From contig NC_044922.1 in the NCBI RefSeq assembly GCF_003576645.1, forward strand, positions 25,595,341 through 25,659,340: DNA of 64,000 nucleotides, given 5' to 3'. Under the pieces are notes generated by a model. It was not told where the DNA came from. It did no database searches and saw only the letters and a list, made by a program, of their open reading frames with translations. Below are positions 46,001 through 57,028 of the stretch, piece after piece (positions within the stretch are counted from its first letter, which is position 1; each line of letters starts with the position of its first letter). Position numbers and translations under genes: made by a program. The stretch is from Ipomoea triloba. Lineage: Eukaryota; Streptophyta; Magnoliopsida; Solanales; Convolvulaceae.

Positions 46001-47960
46001 AGAACTGGCTCATCTACTTTATTCTTTAGCCTTATTCTCATTAGAGTTGTTCTTATCTTGGAGCACATCCTCATATATCTGGAAACTTAGCCGTATCTGT
46101 CATGTGCAGATGTTCACAACCTTGATTGCGCAACGAAGGTTACCATTGAATGTCAACAGGTACAACTTGTTGACTGGAAAAAGATAATCTTTAACAGGCA
46201 CAAATTGGTGATCTGAAAAGGATCCATGGATTATAAAATATGTACTTGCACCTTGCCTTATCAATAGTCCAAATATGCTGCCATTCCTGAATGAGAAGTT
46301 AAAGAGAAAAATGTACTCTTTTACTGAAATTGTTCCTGTTCATGGGAAAGATCATAACTCTAGCACACCAATCTTATGATTGCTATCGTGGTTTTGATCA
46401 GTGGAAGGAAAAATGCAAAGCTACTGGATCAGTTTAGTGTAGATGGATAATTCCAGTCACTATGTTATAGGTTGAATATATTTGTTATTACAGAGGCAAA
46501 AAAATATATGTATTGAAGATGATGTTGAGCATCCTGTTTTCAACAATGAGGATCATTTTGGTATGGCTTCTGGTTGCAATTCAGATGAGAAAATTGGCAT
46601 CTTTCCTGTGTTGGAACAAATTTGCAGTTCTGAAGAGGAAATTATTTCTGAAGATGAGGTATGAAAGAACACTTCACTATCTGTTTTCAGTATTTAGTAC
46701 TATGATAAATGACTATATTCCCTTGCATGTTCAAACATTTCTAGAAGATTCTTGCTGGAAGTGTAAAATGCAAGAGGGAGGGCTCACCATCAAGAGCTGG
46801 TGGACATACTGAGGCAGCACTCTATTTAAATGAAAATTCTGGCTCTTCATCTGTGTGTGGTATCTCACCAAAACTAATGAATCCATCTAATGGTACTAGT
46901 TGATTATGCTTATTTAACATTTGATGACTGTATTTTTCATTTGTGCATATTGGAAATAGGTAAACTTTATGATGCCTTCAATTTCTCATTTTCTCCCAAA
47001 TGCAAAGTTGCCACTTTCAAGGATTGGTAATCTGCTTCTTAATGTACTTAATTTGTTCTTGCAGCAGATATTTCATTCAATTTCTAAGTTTATCCTTCTC
47101 ATAAATGAGAGCTCATGGACGAAATTCAATGGAGAATTATAAAAATTTTTATATTAGACAGGGATTGTTGGGAAACTAGAACTACTAACCTTATGTGATT
47201 AAGCTGAGGTTCATTGGCAAAATAGGAGAATTGTGTTATCACCTGTACTCTACTCTAGGAGTGCTTTTCACTCTTTGATCTTTTCTGGTTAACTTTTTTT
47301 TGATATTTTCTAGCAACTCTGTTAGCTGATTTTTACAATAGGTTATGAACTAATGCAGGAAACCAGGGGAAAACCAAGCACAAATTTTTATTTCGTTTCA
47401 ACAGAAAGAAGGAAGGCATTCCTTTTGTTGCCCATGATACCAATAAAAGTAACACGTCATTATCTCTGCTTCCACAAAGTGTAGAATTAGACACAGCTCC
47501 ATGTATGTTTGGGAAAAAGTTGACAGAGGACTTGTTGGATAATATGCAACAAAATGAAATAGAACTGATAGAGAATGATGCAGTGCCATCTGAAATAGCA
47601 GTTGAACACAAATCCAGTGAGCGTTCAATGGCTGAGCTTCTGGATTGTTTTCAGGAGAAGAGGGGTTTGCAGTTTGAGAATTCTATAAATGTTAGCTTGC
47701 GTGCTTCTAACTTTCATTTCCTTATATATTGTAAATTTGAAATTTTCAATATCATTATTGTTATTGGATTTTGTCCAGCATAGTAATATAAAAGGAAGAA
47801 GGGTAAAGAATTTTCCAAAGAGAAATATATCAACACTGGGTGATAGGAATGTAATTGATGATGACATACCCGAAGCACTGGATAGTGAACCGCCAATGGA
47901 TGCTGAGGTAAAGTGTTTCCTTTGGTAGTTTCTTCCTGGAAATTCTGTACAGTAAGTGAT
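43053..47960. repeat. Duplication block Y', second copy
   Basis: Direct repeat of 37356-42258 without the N gap. Differences are mainly homopolymer and microsatellite changes, plus a more diverged stretch near 44930-44960. Beyond it the sequence continues into the remaining exons of the intact gene. Confidence 0.92.
44403..44570 (-). pseudogene. Gypsy gag relic (second copy)
   Basis: Duplicate of the relic at 38724-38890 with the same KYCRFHNKHVHDTDEC motif on the minus strand. Confidence 0.72.
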
Positions 47961-49052
47961 ACTTAACTAAGTTCCTTCCAACTGTTGCTTCAGGAAATTC
48001 CTCAAGTTTTGAAATCTGTTGCCCCTGAGAGAACCATTGCTGACCAATTTCATGAAGCTCTAGGAAGTGCGTCTATGAATGATAGAAGACCATATATTTC
48101 AGTATCTGGGCAACATTGGTGAGTGTTTCAACTAGAGCCTGCAATTTATGTATATAGTTTGAGTGTTACTAACCTCCTTATAAGTTATTTGACATTTGAA
48201 ATGCTTTTTCTTTTCTCAATGCAGTGGTGGGTTATTTGCAAACTTGCAAAGGGTGATGCTGAGTGAGAAGGAAAGAGATATTAATTTCTTGAACCACTTG
48301 CAAATGGATACTGATTCGAATGGTAAATGGCACATGTTAATTTAATCAATGCATATCCATATCCTACTTTGATGTATTATGTTTTTTTTTTTTTTGTTTT
48401 TTTGTTTTTTTTTAATATATATTTGTTTGCCTATTCTTAACTTCAGGTGAGAAAGTCTGTATTGATGTGAGGATTTTGTCAAGCTCTTTAGAGGCAAAGC
48501 TGACTATTTGTCATTGCACTTTCAAAGAAGACGATGAGGTATGAAGTGTACTTACCGAGGGGAAATCCTTCTGCAGTGCAATATGTATGATTGACAGTTA
48601 ACATTTATTATTTATTTATTTTTTCATTTATGATTTCTGAAGAATTATTCAATGTACTTCTGCAGAGCTCCGACTTGCTAAATCATCCCAATTTGAAAAG
48701 GACTAAAGGAGGAAGTGTTTTAACTGTTATTTTTAGTTCAAGAGTATGTAACGATGTTGAGCTTGATAAAGGGAACCTCATCCGCATTTACCCTCCTTGG
48801 TAAGGGCTTTTTTGATCCCTTATTTTTATGACTTTAGCTGATTTTAGATTTTTAGTGCAGTGCAACGTTTGTCTTCACATTGGTCACTTCAAAATGTTCT
48901 TATTCTTGCATCACATTTTAACCAATTGTGTTGTGTATGCTGCTTCAAAAATTTTCTTGTGTAGGAAGGAGGTACATGCTAAAGAAAACGATGAGGTCAT
49001 CATTTTATCTAGATATTTTTCAAGAATCAGCTCTGATCATATTATGTTTTAG
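45288..49052 (+). CDS. Uncharacterised acidic protein, 504 aa, possible OB-fold/SPIDR-like C-terminus
   Basis: Fourteen coding exons with GT-AG junctions and matching phases: 45288-45302, 45416-45446, 45534-45601, 45952-45991, 46110-46159, 46494-46658, 46745-46892, 47359-47690, 47779-47907, 47994-48118, 48225-48322, 48447-48538, 48666-48799 and 48965-49052. It starts MMFLNENEDSDQ (upstream frames are closed by stops) and ends SSDHIMF. The N-terminal half is acidic and serine-rich with basic patches (KGRRVKNFPKR), as in nuclear proteins. The C-terminal part is ordered: VCIDVRILSSSLEAKLTICH, then SVLTVIFSSRVCNDVELDKG and NLIRIYPPWKEV, which reads like beta strands of an OB fold. I suspect relation to the DNA-repair scaffold SPIDR, but this is weak. 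The C-terminus may be truncated. I do not recognise the family with certainty. Confidence 0.72.
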
Positions 49053-49639
49053 TATGATAAAAGAGTTAAAGAACTTTAAGGTGATATCGAAGTTTTGAAC
49101 TTTAATTTTTAACTGTGGAATATAAATTTTCCTAGAATGTACATTGTGGACTTGTGCTTGCACCCATTGGATGTGCCTTGTGCATTGGTTCGTAATATGC
49201 GTACAATATAAATCTATGAATTGTGAGTTTGGGATGCGTACAATATAAATCTATGAAAGGAGAATAAATTTTAAAATTAGCTTCATAATTCATGCTAAGG
49301 CAATGACTCTATCAAGCTAAAATTGTTAAAGTCAAATTAGAAATAAATGAATAAAAATTAAAATTAAATGATTATTGTAAATATATATTATTGGCCATTA
49401 TCCTATTTTCTTGTATCCTTTATTATATACAGTTTCCCCCCATGTTGTATGGATATAAATATGTCAGTTAAGAATGAAAATTGGTGGAGCAGTTTTTCTG
49501 TATTCTCTGAGTTTTTTCTTCCCTTTCTTTTTCTCTGTATGATTCTGAACGTAAGATTCACACAGGACCAGAATTTATAACAGTGATTTGATATTTCCTT
49601 CCAATTTGTTTTTTTTTTAATAAAAAATTCCTTCCAAAT
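49053..49639. other. AT-rich spacer
   Basis: 3' UTR of the preceding gene and AT-rich DNA. A short direct repeat (GCGTACAATATAAATCTATGAA) occurs at about 49199 and 49236. No gene is supported. Confidence 0.5.
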
Positions 49640-50490
49640 TTAAGCTACTTGACTTTCTAGAAACTGAACATTCCCTGGTGGTGGTATTGGCACGACCTCG
49701 CTCACTACCGAATTGAAGAGTCTATGTTTGGCCGGGCATGAGCCTTGGCCAAAAAGAAGCTTAATATTACCTAGAGGTGGTACAGAGCACGGCTTCCTCC
49801 TAATCATTGAATCGAAGCTTTTGGCCAAGCTCGAGCCTCGGCTAACGTGACACAACGGAAAAAAATTGAGGTTTGATTTCATCCCAAGGATGAAACAACC
49901 ATATGAGGGAGGGCCTGGGTGGTTCCACACCACCCATGAGAAGATCCCTCGTGGTCTTCGAGTGACGATAGCCCGAGACTGGTGGGGGTGAGGACTAGCA
50001 AGTGGCACTGACCCCCAACCAACGACCCAAAATCAAGTGGATGGCTTGATTGGCTGATGCGTACGGTTTATGCAAGTGGGCCCAAATAACATATATACCT
50101 AGAGCGAAAGGACCTGAGCAATGTACTTGGTCCAACTAAAGAAGTCCGAACGGAGCTCAGACAGTATACTTAGCTTGTTTAGGGGAGCTTGGGTGGACGA
50201 CATACATTGTGAAAATCAAAAGGACCTAGCCTGGGCAGACGACAAAGGTCTCAGGGTAAGTGGGATGTCAAGCCCAAGCTGGGCACCCCGTGCTGAGCCT
50301 AGGAGGGTGGTGGGGGGTTGACACCCAAACCCAAGCCACATTTCTCCTTCCCCTTTTGGGACTGGGTTCTTGTCTCGACCAGTAGGCATCAGGGGCTAGC
50401 TAAGGCTCAGAGGAGGCGACCTTCGCCGTTTTTTAAGGTGACGGTTGCTCTTCCCAGGTAAAAGTTTTACTTTCTCCAGGCCTCAAAAAA
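49640..50490. other. GC-raised block, probable unidentified retroelement fragment
   Basis: GC is clearly higher than in the flanks. Open frames on both strands (to 122 codons) lack recognisable motifs. Repeated phrases such as CCTGGTGGTGGTATTGGCACGA and CCTAGAGGTGGTACAGAGCACG hint at internal duplication. It could be the internal part of a non-autonomous LTR element. I cannot assign it. Confidence 0.35.
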
Positions 50491-50869
50491 CGGAATTCTT
50501 AATATAAGAGATATACTTTTTAGTGAGTGAACCACTAAAATGTGATCAACGACTACTACGATCTAATATAACACATTGGAAACGGTGAACATAAAAACAA
50601 TTTGGTGCTTGAAGTTACTGTGAGTAAATTAAATTAGTATGCCCATTAAGAAGCTGGCTTTGGGGGGATCAGTATTATCTGCGGGTAAAAAAAAATTATC
50701 TTGATAGGAAATACATTCCCATTGCAAAGGAATAATGGAAAGCAAATTTGGTATTATCTCGTAATGATCTCCGGAAAGAATTGATGATTAGAAACATGAA
50801 AATGAGGAAGAGGTTGGAAACCTATTGTTTATTCAAGAAAATATTCACGGTCTGCATGGTGATACAAGA

Positions 50870-50925
50870 GCGCATCTGGTGTAGTGGTATCATAGTACCC
50901 TCCCACGGTATTGATCGGGGTTCAA
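50870..50925 (+). pseudogene. tRNA-Gly(CCC) relic, truncated in the T arm
   Basis: It starts GCGCATCTGGTGTAGTGG and keeps the anticodon arm with CTCCCAC, but after GGGGTTCAA the sequence jumps to a flank (CACATGATTCATGACC) that in the other units lies more than 100 bp downstream. The 3' T stem and acceptor strand are missing. Confidence 0.88.
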
Positions 50926-50984
50926 CACATGATTCATGACCAAACGCGTTTTTTCCCATATGCCAATGCATTTTCAATATGCAA

Positions 50985-51225
50985 TGCATGATTCATGACC
51001 AAGTAGAGTGATAGAGATGATTGTGTTATTAAAGTAATTATGTAGACTTGACAATTCGTGTATACAGGTTCGTTAACAGGACGACACGATAAGGCTAAAC
51101 ACGAACATGATTCATGACCAAGCAGAGTGATAATTCTCGATTTGCCAAAGATGATTGTGTTATTAAAGCAATTATGTAAGCCTGACAATTCGTGTATACA
51201 AGTTCGTTAACGGGTTGACACGATA
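50985..51225. repeat. Two-unit direct repeat, about 115-120 bp
   Basis: A unit running from CATGATTCATGACCAAG through GATGATTGTGTTATTAAAG and GACAATTCGTGTATACA to CGTTAACRGG occurs twice, with small differences (an extra TAATTCTCGATTTGCCAA in the second). Confidence 0.8.
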
Positions 51226-52211
51226 TTAGGTGGCACATCTGTCCTGGTGGCTCCATTCTGACGACCATTGGCATCACTCGGGCTGTAAGGCTTTTCCTAC
51301 TTTCACACATGATTTTATAACCTTACACTTTTAGGCCACTTTTTATGCTAGTTGTATTTAAACTATTTATACTAAACATTTGCAGGATATTCCTATATTA
51401 CTCAGCTCATGCGAATATCTCCCGTCCATAACAGAGATATTTTAGATGTTACATTCGATCTTGCTTCTATATTTGGGGATGTTCTCTTTTCTTTTCAAAT
51501 TTTTTATTTTTATAAGTTTTTTCCACTTATTGGCGTTCCGTCTTTATTGTTTTAGTTGTTGTTGCTGTCTTATTTCTTTTGGCATCAATTTTGCTTGGCA
51601 GAATTGATACAAGGCATTCTAGTGAGCCTTATTGAGCTTCCACTCTGTTGATGCGAGAACATATGGATCTCGTGCAAATTAAGATTGCTTTCGCTATACT
51701 TACCCAATTGATAGGGTTAGGGCCAATAGTCTTGGTCCCTTTTTCTTTTGAATCTATTAATTTAGGGGCAGACTACTTTCCATTTATTTCTTTACTATTA
51801 GGGGTACACTTGTATTTATTATTACCTCACCTCATCCCCCGTTTTAGAAGGAGGAGGATGATCTAGCTATCTTCCCTAGCTTTGTCACTTTGTCAGGTAC
51901 ATGTTATTAGGATGCTTAATACAAATCATTTATATTGTGCATTCGTCGTGCATGCACTGTGCGTTCATCGTGCATACACTGTGCGTTGATTGTGCATACC
52001 TCACTCTATCCTTTCACGACCTCACAAAAATGATTTAAAACAACATACCTAAAATTTGTTGCGAATAACCGCACATCATTCCTCCAAGTGTAGCAGTTAT
52101 CCATCTAAATTTTGGAAATAAAAAAAGAGATAATAATAAGTGCTCTATTAATCAACAACAAAACATTGCTTTACTAACACAATCATATCTGACAAATCGA
52201 GAATTATCACT
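51226..52211. other. Spacer
   Basis: No gene is supported. A 72-codon frame at 51648-51866 is hydrophobic (LLLGVHLYLLLPHLIP) but has no recognisable context. Near 51937-51998 a phrase TGTGCATTCGTCGTGCATACACTGTGCGTT is repeated with variation. Confidence 0.45.
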
Positions 52212-52571
52212 CTACTCATTGAAGGGCAACAAAAAAGGGGTTTGGCGGTAATGAAGTGGCGAAAACCTAGGGGATAGGTCTGACCAGGGCTCTAGAATTG
52301 TGATAGAGTAGGTTGTTGGTTGGGAACCGAAATTCTTAAAGAAATCGAAGAATGGGCGCCGAGGTTTTCGGGGTGGGGATGGAAGGAAAAGCGGCGTGGA
52401 GGGGGAGGTACGCAATATGATCATGGTAATGGCTAGGTGGCGGCAATGGTGGATGAAGATTTGAATGAGGCGGAGGCGGGCGGCGGTAAAGGCAATTAGG
52501 GAAATCGGGAAAACTAGAAGGAGGACTTTGGACACTTGAACATACCTTTGGAAGTAATGGAAAGGGTCCAT
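52212..52571 (-). CDS. Possible small gene, 119-residue protein with one hydrophobic segment
   Basis: The minus-strand frame starts MDPFHYFQRYVQVSKV and ends LLPFNE. A hydrophobic stretch (VLLLVFPISLIAFTAA) near residues 17-32 could be a signal anchor. The rest is proline- and arginine-rich (PSPPRKPRRPFFDFF). A TATA-like TGTATATTTT lies near 52610 on the minus strand, 35-40 bp upstream of the start. GC rises over the frame. The frame is open further upstream (52658), but this start fits the TATA position. I do not recognise it. Confidence 0.35.
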   Translation of the reverse strand: MDPFHYFQRYVQVSKVLLLVFPISLIAFTAARLRLIQIFIHHCRHLAITMIILRTSPSTPLFLPSPPRKPRRPFFDFFKNFGSQPTTYSITILEPWSDLSPRFSPLHYRQTPFLLPFNE

Positions 52572-53926
52572 TTGTGTGGAGAGAGACGAGGTGGACAAAG
52601 ATGAATAGTAAAAAATATACAATAATTTAAACGAGTTAATCAAATTAAGAGATATCATATAATAATAAGTTTACAAGTATCACCTCCACGACTCAATCTC
52701 ATGAGCTCTTATATGAGAGAGCCACTACATGTCATTTGAGCACAAGACTAATGACACCTAATTTCCATATTAATTAGCTATAAATTATACGCTACGCGCT
52801 CTAATTGCTTATTTCCTTTTAAGCTTTCAACTAATTAAGCCATTTATTAATTACTTCTTTGCTTTTTATGCGTAGGTTATCATACTCGTTTGAACCATTC
52901 TTAAAATTAACCAACTAATGAATTACTAGTTGTTATATCGTGGACTTCGGTACAAAATTATACTGTTTGGTAGCTTTCAAAAGTGAAGCTTTTAGGGGTG
53001 ACATTTTATAGGTTCATAAAATTAGCATGTTAAGTCCATAATAAAAATTTATTAATTTTCAACCATCTTAAAATTATGCAATAATCTGAATTGTAAAGAA
53101 AATTATTGAATAAGTTGGGCCTTTCTTCCCGTCATACTAAAGAGGCATTTTTTTGTTTTTGTTTTCTGACAACATTTTGCATTTGCAATAAGACTATACA
53201 CTTAATTAAGTGAGTCCTATTGTAAATGAAATGCATTCCCATTCCGGATAATGGAAAGCAAATTTTGGGGTGCGTTTGGTTCATGGGTTAACACATTATG
53301 AATGTAAATCAAAATCATAATTAGTAATTGATTGACAACTTTTTAAAACACAATATATAGCGTTGAATATGTTAATTGTATTCCTCGTTCTATTTCTTGT
53401 ATTGCCCGTTTATACATTTTGGAAGTTTAACATATTTTGGTTTGGTGGATTTCAAAAAAAAAAAGTGATTTGATTACTCATTCAATTAAAAATCACATTC
53501 CCTAATTAAAAAGGAGTATCATTACATCTTATTGGTAATATAATTTTTAAGTTTGAATTAGTACTTTTAAATTTTTGTTTTGATTTTTTTTTGTTTATAT
53601 TGATTCTTTGGATATTATTATATTATGATTAATTTGCCTTGATTTTTTATTTTTGTATTTTTAAAACTTTTATTCCCATTATATGGTCATACACAACCAA
53701 ACATGGTAACCATTCCAATATACTACCATAAATGCAAAATACTTTTACCAAAACCCATTACCATTATCAAGTATTTGATTCTCATTCTAATTTTCATGTG
53801 TGAAACAAACACACCATTGGTATTATCTCGCAGTGATCTCAATAAAAACGGGTGATTAGAAAGGTATTAAAAAAACTGATAATTTAATGCGTTTAAAAAT
53901 AATGGTACGGTCAGATTGGTACAGGA

Positions 53927-53997
53927 GCGCATCTGGTGTAGTGGTATCATAGTACCCTCCCACGGTACTGACCGGGGTTTGATTCTCCGGATGCGCA
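53927..53997 (+). tRNA. tRNA-Gly(CCC), diverged in the T arm
   Basis: 71 nt. Acceptor stem GCGCATC/GATGCGC is perfect; anticodon loop CTCCCAC gives CCC (reads GGG). T loop is TTTGATT instead of TTCGATT, so the conserved C56 is replaced, and one T-stem pair is a G-T wobble. This weakens the D-loop/T-loop contact and the internal B box. It may be a decaying gene. Confidence 0.7.
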
Positions 53998-54192
53998 GTT
54001 ATTGCTTCACGTGTTTTCCTCTACGAGCCTGTTGTTTTTTCCACAGGCATTTGTTTCTTTAATTACTTTTCGTTAACAAACTGAATATGCATATATAATT
54101 CATGACCAAACACGTTTTCTCATATGTCCATTTTCCATATGCTATTTATTATTTAATTTGTTTCAATTCTCTTTTACCCAATTTTTCTGTTC

Positions 54193-54199
54193 TATAAAA
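54193..54199 (+). promoter_or_regulatory. TATA box upstream of short ORF (unit 2)
   Basis: TATAAAA in TTCTATAAAATGCACCATCATCCCATG, conserved in all three long units about 100-170 bp before the short ORF. Confidence 0.6.
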
Positions 54200-54360
54200 T
54201 GCACCATCATCCCATGCAACTTTTGTTCAAGCAAGGAGAAAAAAAAAAGATTAGAAAAGAAAAATAGTTGGTAAGGGCAACTACCTGTGTAAGTAATTAA
54301 TGAAGTCGCATCATCAATTCTCATCAGGTAATAAGTCGTTGGTTCAAGAAAAAAAAATCA

Positions 54361-54531
54361 ATGAAAGAGGAGCTATGGGCAACTATTTTTGAGAAAATTA
54401 CTTCACACAAAAATGAGTTTAACTTTTCCAAAAATACTAAAAATTGCAAATCTAGGCCTCTTGCTCCTACTCATCATCTTGAACATCCTATTAGAATTAT
54501 GATGTTCTTGGGTTCCTCCATCCACACTTGA
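54361..54531 (+). CDS. Short conserved ORF of the tandem array, 56 aa (unit 2)
   Basis: It starts MKEELWATIFEKITSHKNEF and ends HPIRIMMFLGSSIHT. It is conserved in the two other long units with substitutions, while the surrounding non-coding DNA carries many indels, which suggests coding constraint. The peptide is basic, with a KNTKNCKSRP segment and a hydrophobic IRIMMFLG end; there is no signal peptide. An upstream ATG with the MKSHHQFSSG frame (54302) is out of frame here. Family not recognised. It could be a short regulatory peptide gene or the tail of a degraded gene. Confidence 0.5.
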   Translation: MKEELWATIFEKITSHKNEFNFSKNTKNCKSRPLAPTHHLEHPIRIMMFLGSSIHT

Positions 54532-56295
54532 GCCTTTTATTTTTAGTAAGATAGCGTTAGCAAATATTCCGTACTTTAATTGATAGAAACAAGGTAAACT
54601 GTTTTATTGGTATTATATTGTTGTAGAAAGTATTATTGGGCGGTGTACTCACTTATCAAGAAAGTTAAATGCAAATTATGTGAATTTTTCTTGAATGCGC
54701 CTTTAAATTGTTTACTATTTCAAATGGAGTTCTACTACATGTACTTTTGAATTTACTCTCTTATTATTACTTCATGATGTGGTAAACAATGATTAGATAT
54801 TTTCATAATGTGAGTCCCCAAAAAAGTGTCTACATGCATCATGGATTTGTGAGAGGCCGGGAGTAGAATTTTTTGGGAGTAAAAAATGGAGTCCATATGA
54901 TATTTTTTTTTTCAAATGAGTACTCCGAGAATAAAAATGGTAGGAGGGGTTCAAGATAGATCGAAAAAGGAAAGAAGATAGATTAAGGAGATAACAAGGA
55001 AAGAATAGTGAGTGACTGGAAGGGAAAATAGAAAAAGATCAGTTAATGCCTATAACGATCCTCTGAATATTGCGATTTTACCAGCTGTGGTCCTAAACTT
55101 TTAAACCGATCATATGGATGTCTTAGTTTCAAAAAGTGACCGACCTTAACTTCCGTGGTCTGTCGTTAGTTAATCCGTGATATGGGCATTAAATTGGATG
55201 GCAAATCTGGGACACCAGCAAGACACCAATGTGTGCAATCTCCTTTGAATATGTTGTAACCTGTTGGGCGTCCATGTATTCTGTATCTTGTGAGTGTCCA
55301 TATATCTAGTAAATACACATGTTTTGGTATCTGTCTCACAATATAATGTTCCTTGTTATGTTTGTAATCGATGATAGATCAAATATGGATGTTCTAATAA
55401 AAAAAGATTAAAAGTAGACTGTCACATATACATCTTAGGTACAAAAATAAAATTAACTCTTATTGTTTCATTCAAAGGCATGGTTTCATTCCCCTACTGA
55501 AAATGAAACCATTCCCATTGTGGATATGATAATGGAAACACTTAATTAAGTGAGTCCTACACTCCTACTGAAAATGAAATCCATTCCCATTGTGGATAAT
55601 GGAAAACAAATTTGGGGTGTGTTTGGTTCATAGGTTAACACATTAAGAATGCAAATCAAAATCATAGTTAATGTTTGGTTGACAACTTTTTAAAACACAA
55701 CTATGGTGTTGAATATGTTAATTGTATTCCTCGTTCTATTTCTTCTATTGCCCGTTTATACATTTTGTAAGTTTAATATATTTTGGTTTGGTGGTTTTCA
55801 AAAAAAAAAAAAAACTATGGGATTTGATTACCCATTCAATTAAAAATCTCATTTCATAATTAAAAAGGGGTATCATTCTATCTTATTGGTAACCTAATTT
55901 TTAAATTTTGAATTAGTAGTTTTAGATTTTTGTTTTGATTTTTTTTTGTTTATATTAATGGTTTGAATGTCATTATATTAGGATCAATTTGCCTTAGATT
56001 TTCTTCTTTTGTTTTTTTAAAACTTTTATTTCCATTATAGGGTCATACACAACCAAACATCAATATTGATAATCATTCCAGTTTTACTATGCTACCAAAC
56101 ATGTAAAATATTTTTATCAAAACACATTACTATTATCAAGTATTTGATTCGCATTCATTCCTACGTGTGAAACAAATATACCCTTGGTATTATCTCGTAG
56201 TTATCTCAAGAAAGAACGGGTGATTAGAAAGGTATAAAATAATCTGGTGATTTAGTAACCATTTAAAATAGTGGTACGGTCTGCAAGACACAAGA

Positions 56296-56366
56296 GCGCA
56301 TCTGGTGTAGTGGTATCATAGTACCCTCCCACGGTACTGACCGGGGTTCGATTCCCCGGATGCGCA
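56296..56366 (+). tRNA. tRNA-Gly(CCC), canonical copy
   Basis: 71 nt starting GCGCATCTGGTGTAGTGG and ending CCCCGGATGCGCA. All arms pair: acceptor GCGCATC/GATGCGC; anticodon stem GTACC/GGTAC with loop CTCCCAC (anticodon CCC, glycine); T stem CGGGG/CCCCG with loop TTCGATT. A and B boxes are intact. The downstream GTATTCCCTTTTTTTTTG gives a T-run terminator for RNA polymerase III. This is the only copy in the array without a lesion. No intron. Confidence 0.95.
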
Positions 56367-56384
56367 GTATTCCCTTTTTTTTTT
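56367..56384 (+). terminator. Pol III T-run after the canonical tRNA-Gly
   Basis: A run of nine T starts about 10 bp after the tRNA 3' end, the normal RNA polymerase III stop signal. Confidence 0.7.
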
Positions 56385-56659
56385 GTTTTTTGTTTTGTTT
56401 TCCAGCACGAGAAGAACTTTTCCCACACGCTTTTGTATATGCATGGTATATGAGCCTGTGTCCTTTTTGGCTGAAGGGTTTCTTTACTTTTCATTAAAAA
56501 AAGAAAAAGGTGAGGTCTGGTTTAAGGTATAGGCAGCATCGATCAGAAAACAAACTGAATATGCATATATAATTCATGACCAAACACGTTTTTTCATATG
56601 TCCATTTTCCATATGCTCTTTAATTTGCTTCAATTCTCTTTTACCCAATTTTTGTGTTC

Positions 56660-56666
56660 TATAAAA
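56660..56666 (+). promoter_or_regulatory. TATA box upstream of short ORF (unit 3)
   Basis: TATAAAA in GTTCTATAAAATGCATCATCATCCC, in the same relative place as in units 2 and 4. Confidence 0.6.
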
Positions 56667-56821
56667 TGCATCATCATCCCATGCAACCTTTGTTCTCTAA
56701 GCAAGGACAAAAAAGAAGTTAGAAAAGAAAAATAGTTAATAGGGGCAGCTGTAAGTAATGAAGTCGTATCGTCAATTTTCATCAGGTGATAAGTCATTGA
56801 TTCAAGAAATAAAAAGGATCA

Positions 56822-57028
56822 ATGAAAGAGAAGATACAGACATCTATTTTTGAAAAAATTTCACACAAAAATGAGTTTAACTTTTTCAAAAATACTAAAA
56901 ATTGCAAATCCAAGCCTACTGCTCATCATCTTGAACATCCTATTAGAATTATGATGTTCTTGGGTTCGTCCATCCACACATTTTTTTTTAGTAAGATAGC
57001 ATTAGCAAATACTCCGTACTTGTATTGA
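56822..57028 (+). CDS. Short ORF of the array, 68 aa with extended tail (unit 3)
   Basis: It starts MKEKIQTSIFEKISHKNEFN and shares LEHPIRIMMFLGSSIHT with the other units. The stop present in units 2 and 4 is lost: CACACTTGA there reads CACACATTTTTT here, so the frame runs 12 codons further. A codon-length deletion in KITSHKN (ITS to IS) keeps the frame. The upstream MKSYRQFSSG frame is out of phase. Confidence 0.42.
   Translation: MKEKIQTSIFEKISHKNEFNFFKNTKNCKSKPTAHHLEHPIRIMMFLGSSIHTFFFSKIALANTPYLY

Larger units (their letters stand above)
52905..55390 (+). repeat. tRNA/short-ORF tandem unit 2
   Basis: One of three long diverged units. In order: CTAGTTGTTATATCGTGGAC-type start, TTAATTAAGTGAGTCCTA, GGTGCGTTTGGTTCATGGGT, the tRNA-Gly copy at 53927, AATTCATGACCAAACACG, a TATA box at 54193, the short ORF at 54361, and an end with GATCCTCTGAATATTGCGAT and CACACATGTTTTGGTATCTG-like phrases. 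Confidence 0.82.

Noticed and set aside
46960..47026. Extra exon in the 504-aa gene
   Set aside because: It has usable AG and GT ends, but including it puts the next exon out of frame. Skipping it joins 46892 to 47359 in frame.
49640..50008. 122-codon minus-strand frame
   Set aside because: It sits in a GC-raised repeat-like block, has no motif, and a frame of similar quality exists on the other strand.
51648..51866. 72-codon hydrophobic frame
   Set aside because: No promoter, homology or splice context, and the composition fits AT-rich chance frames.
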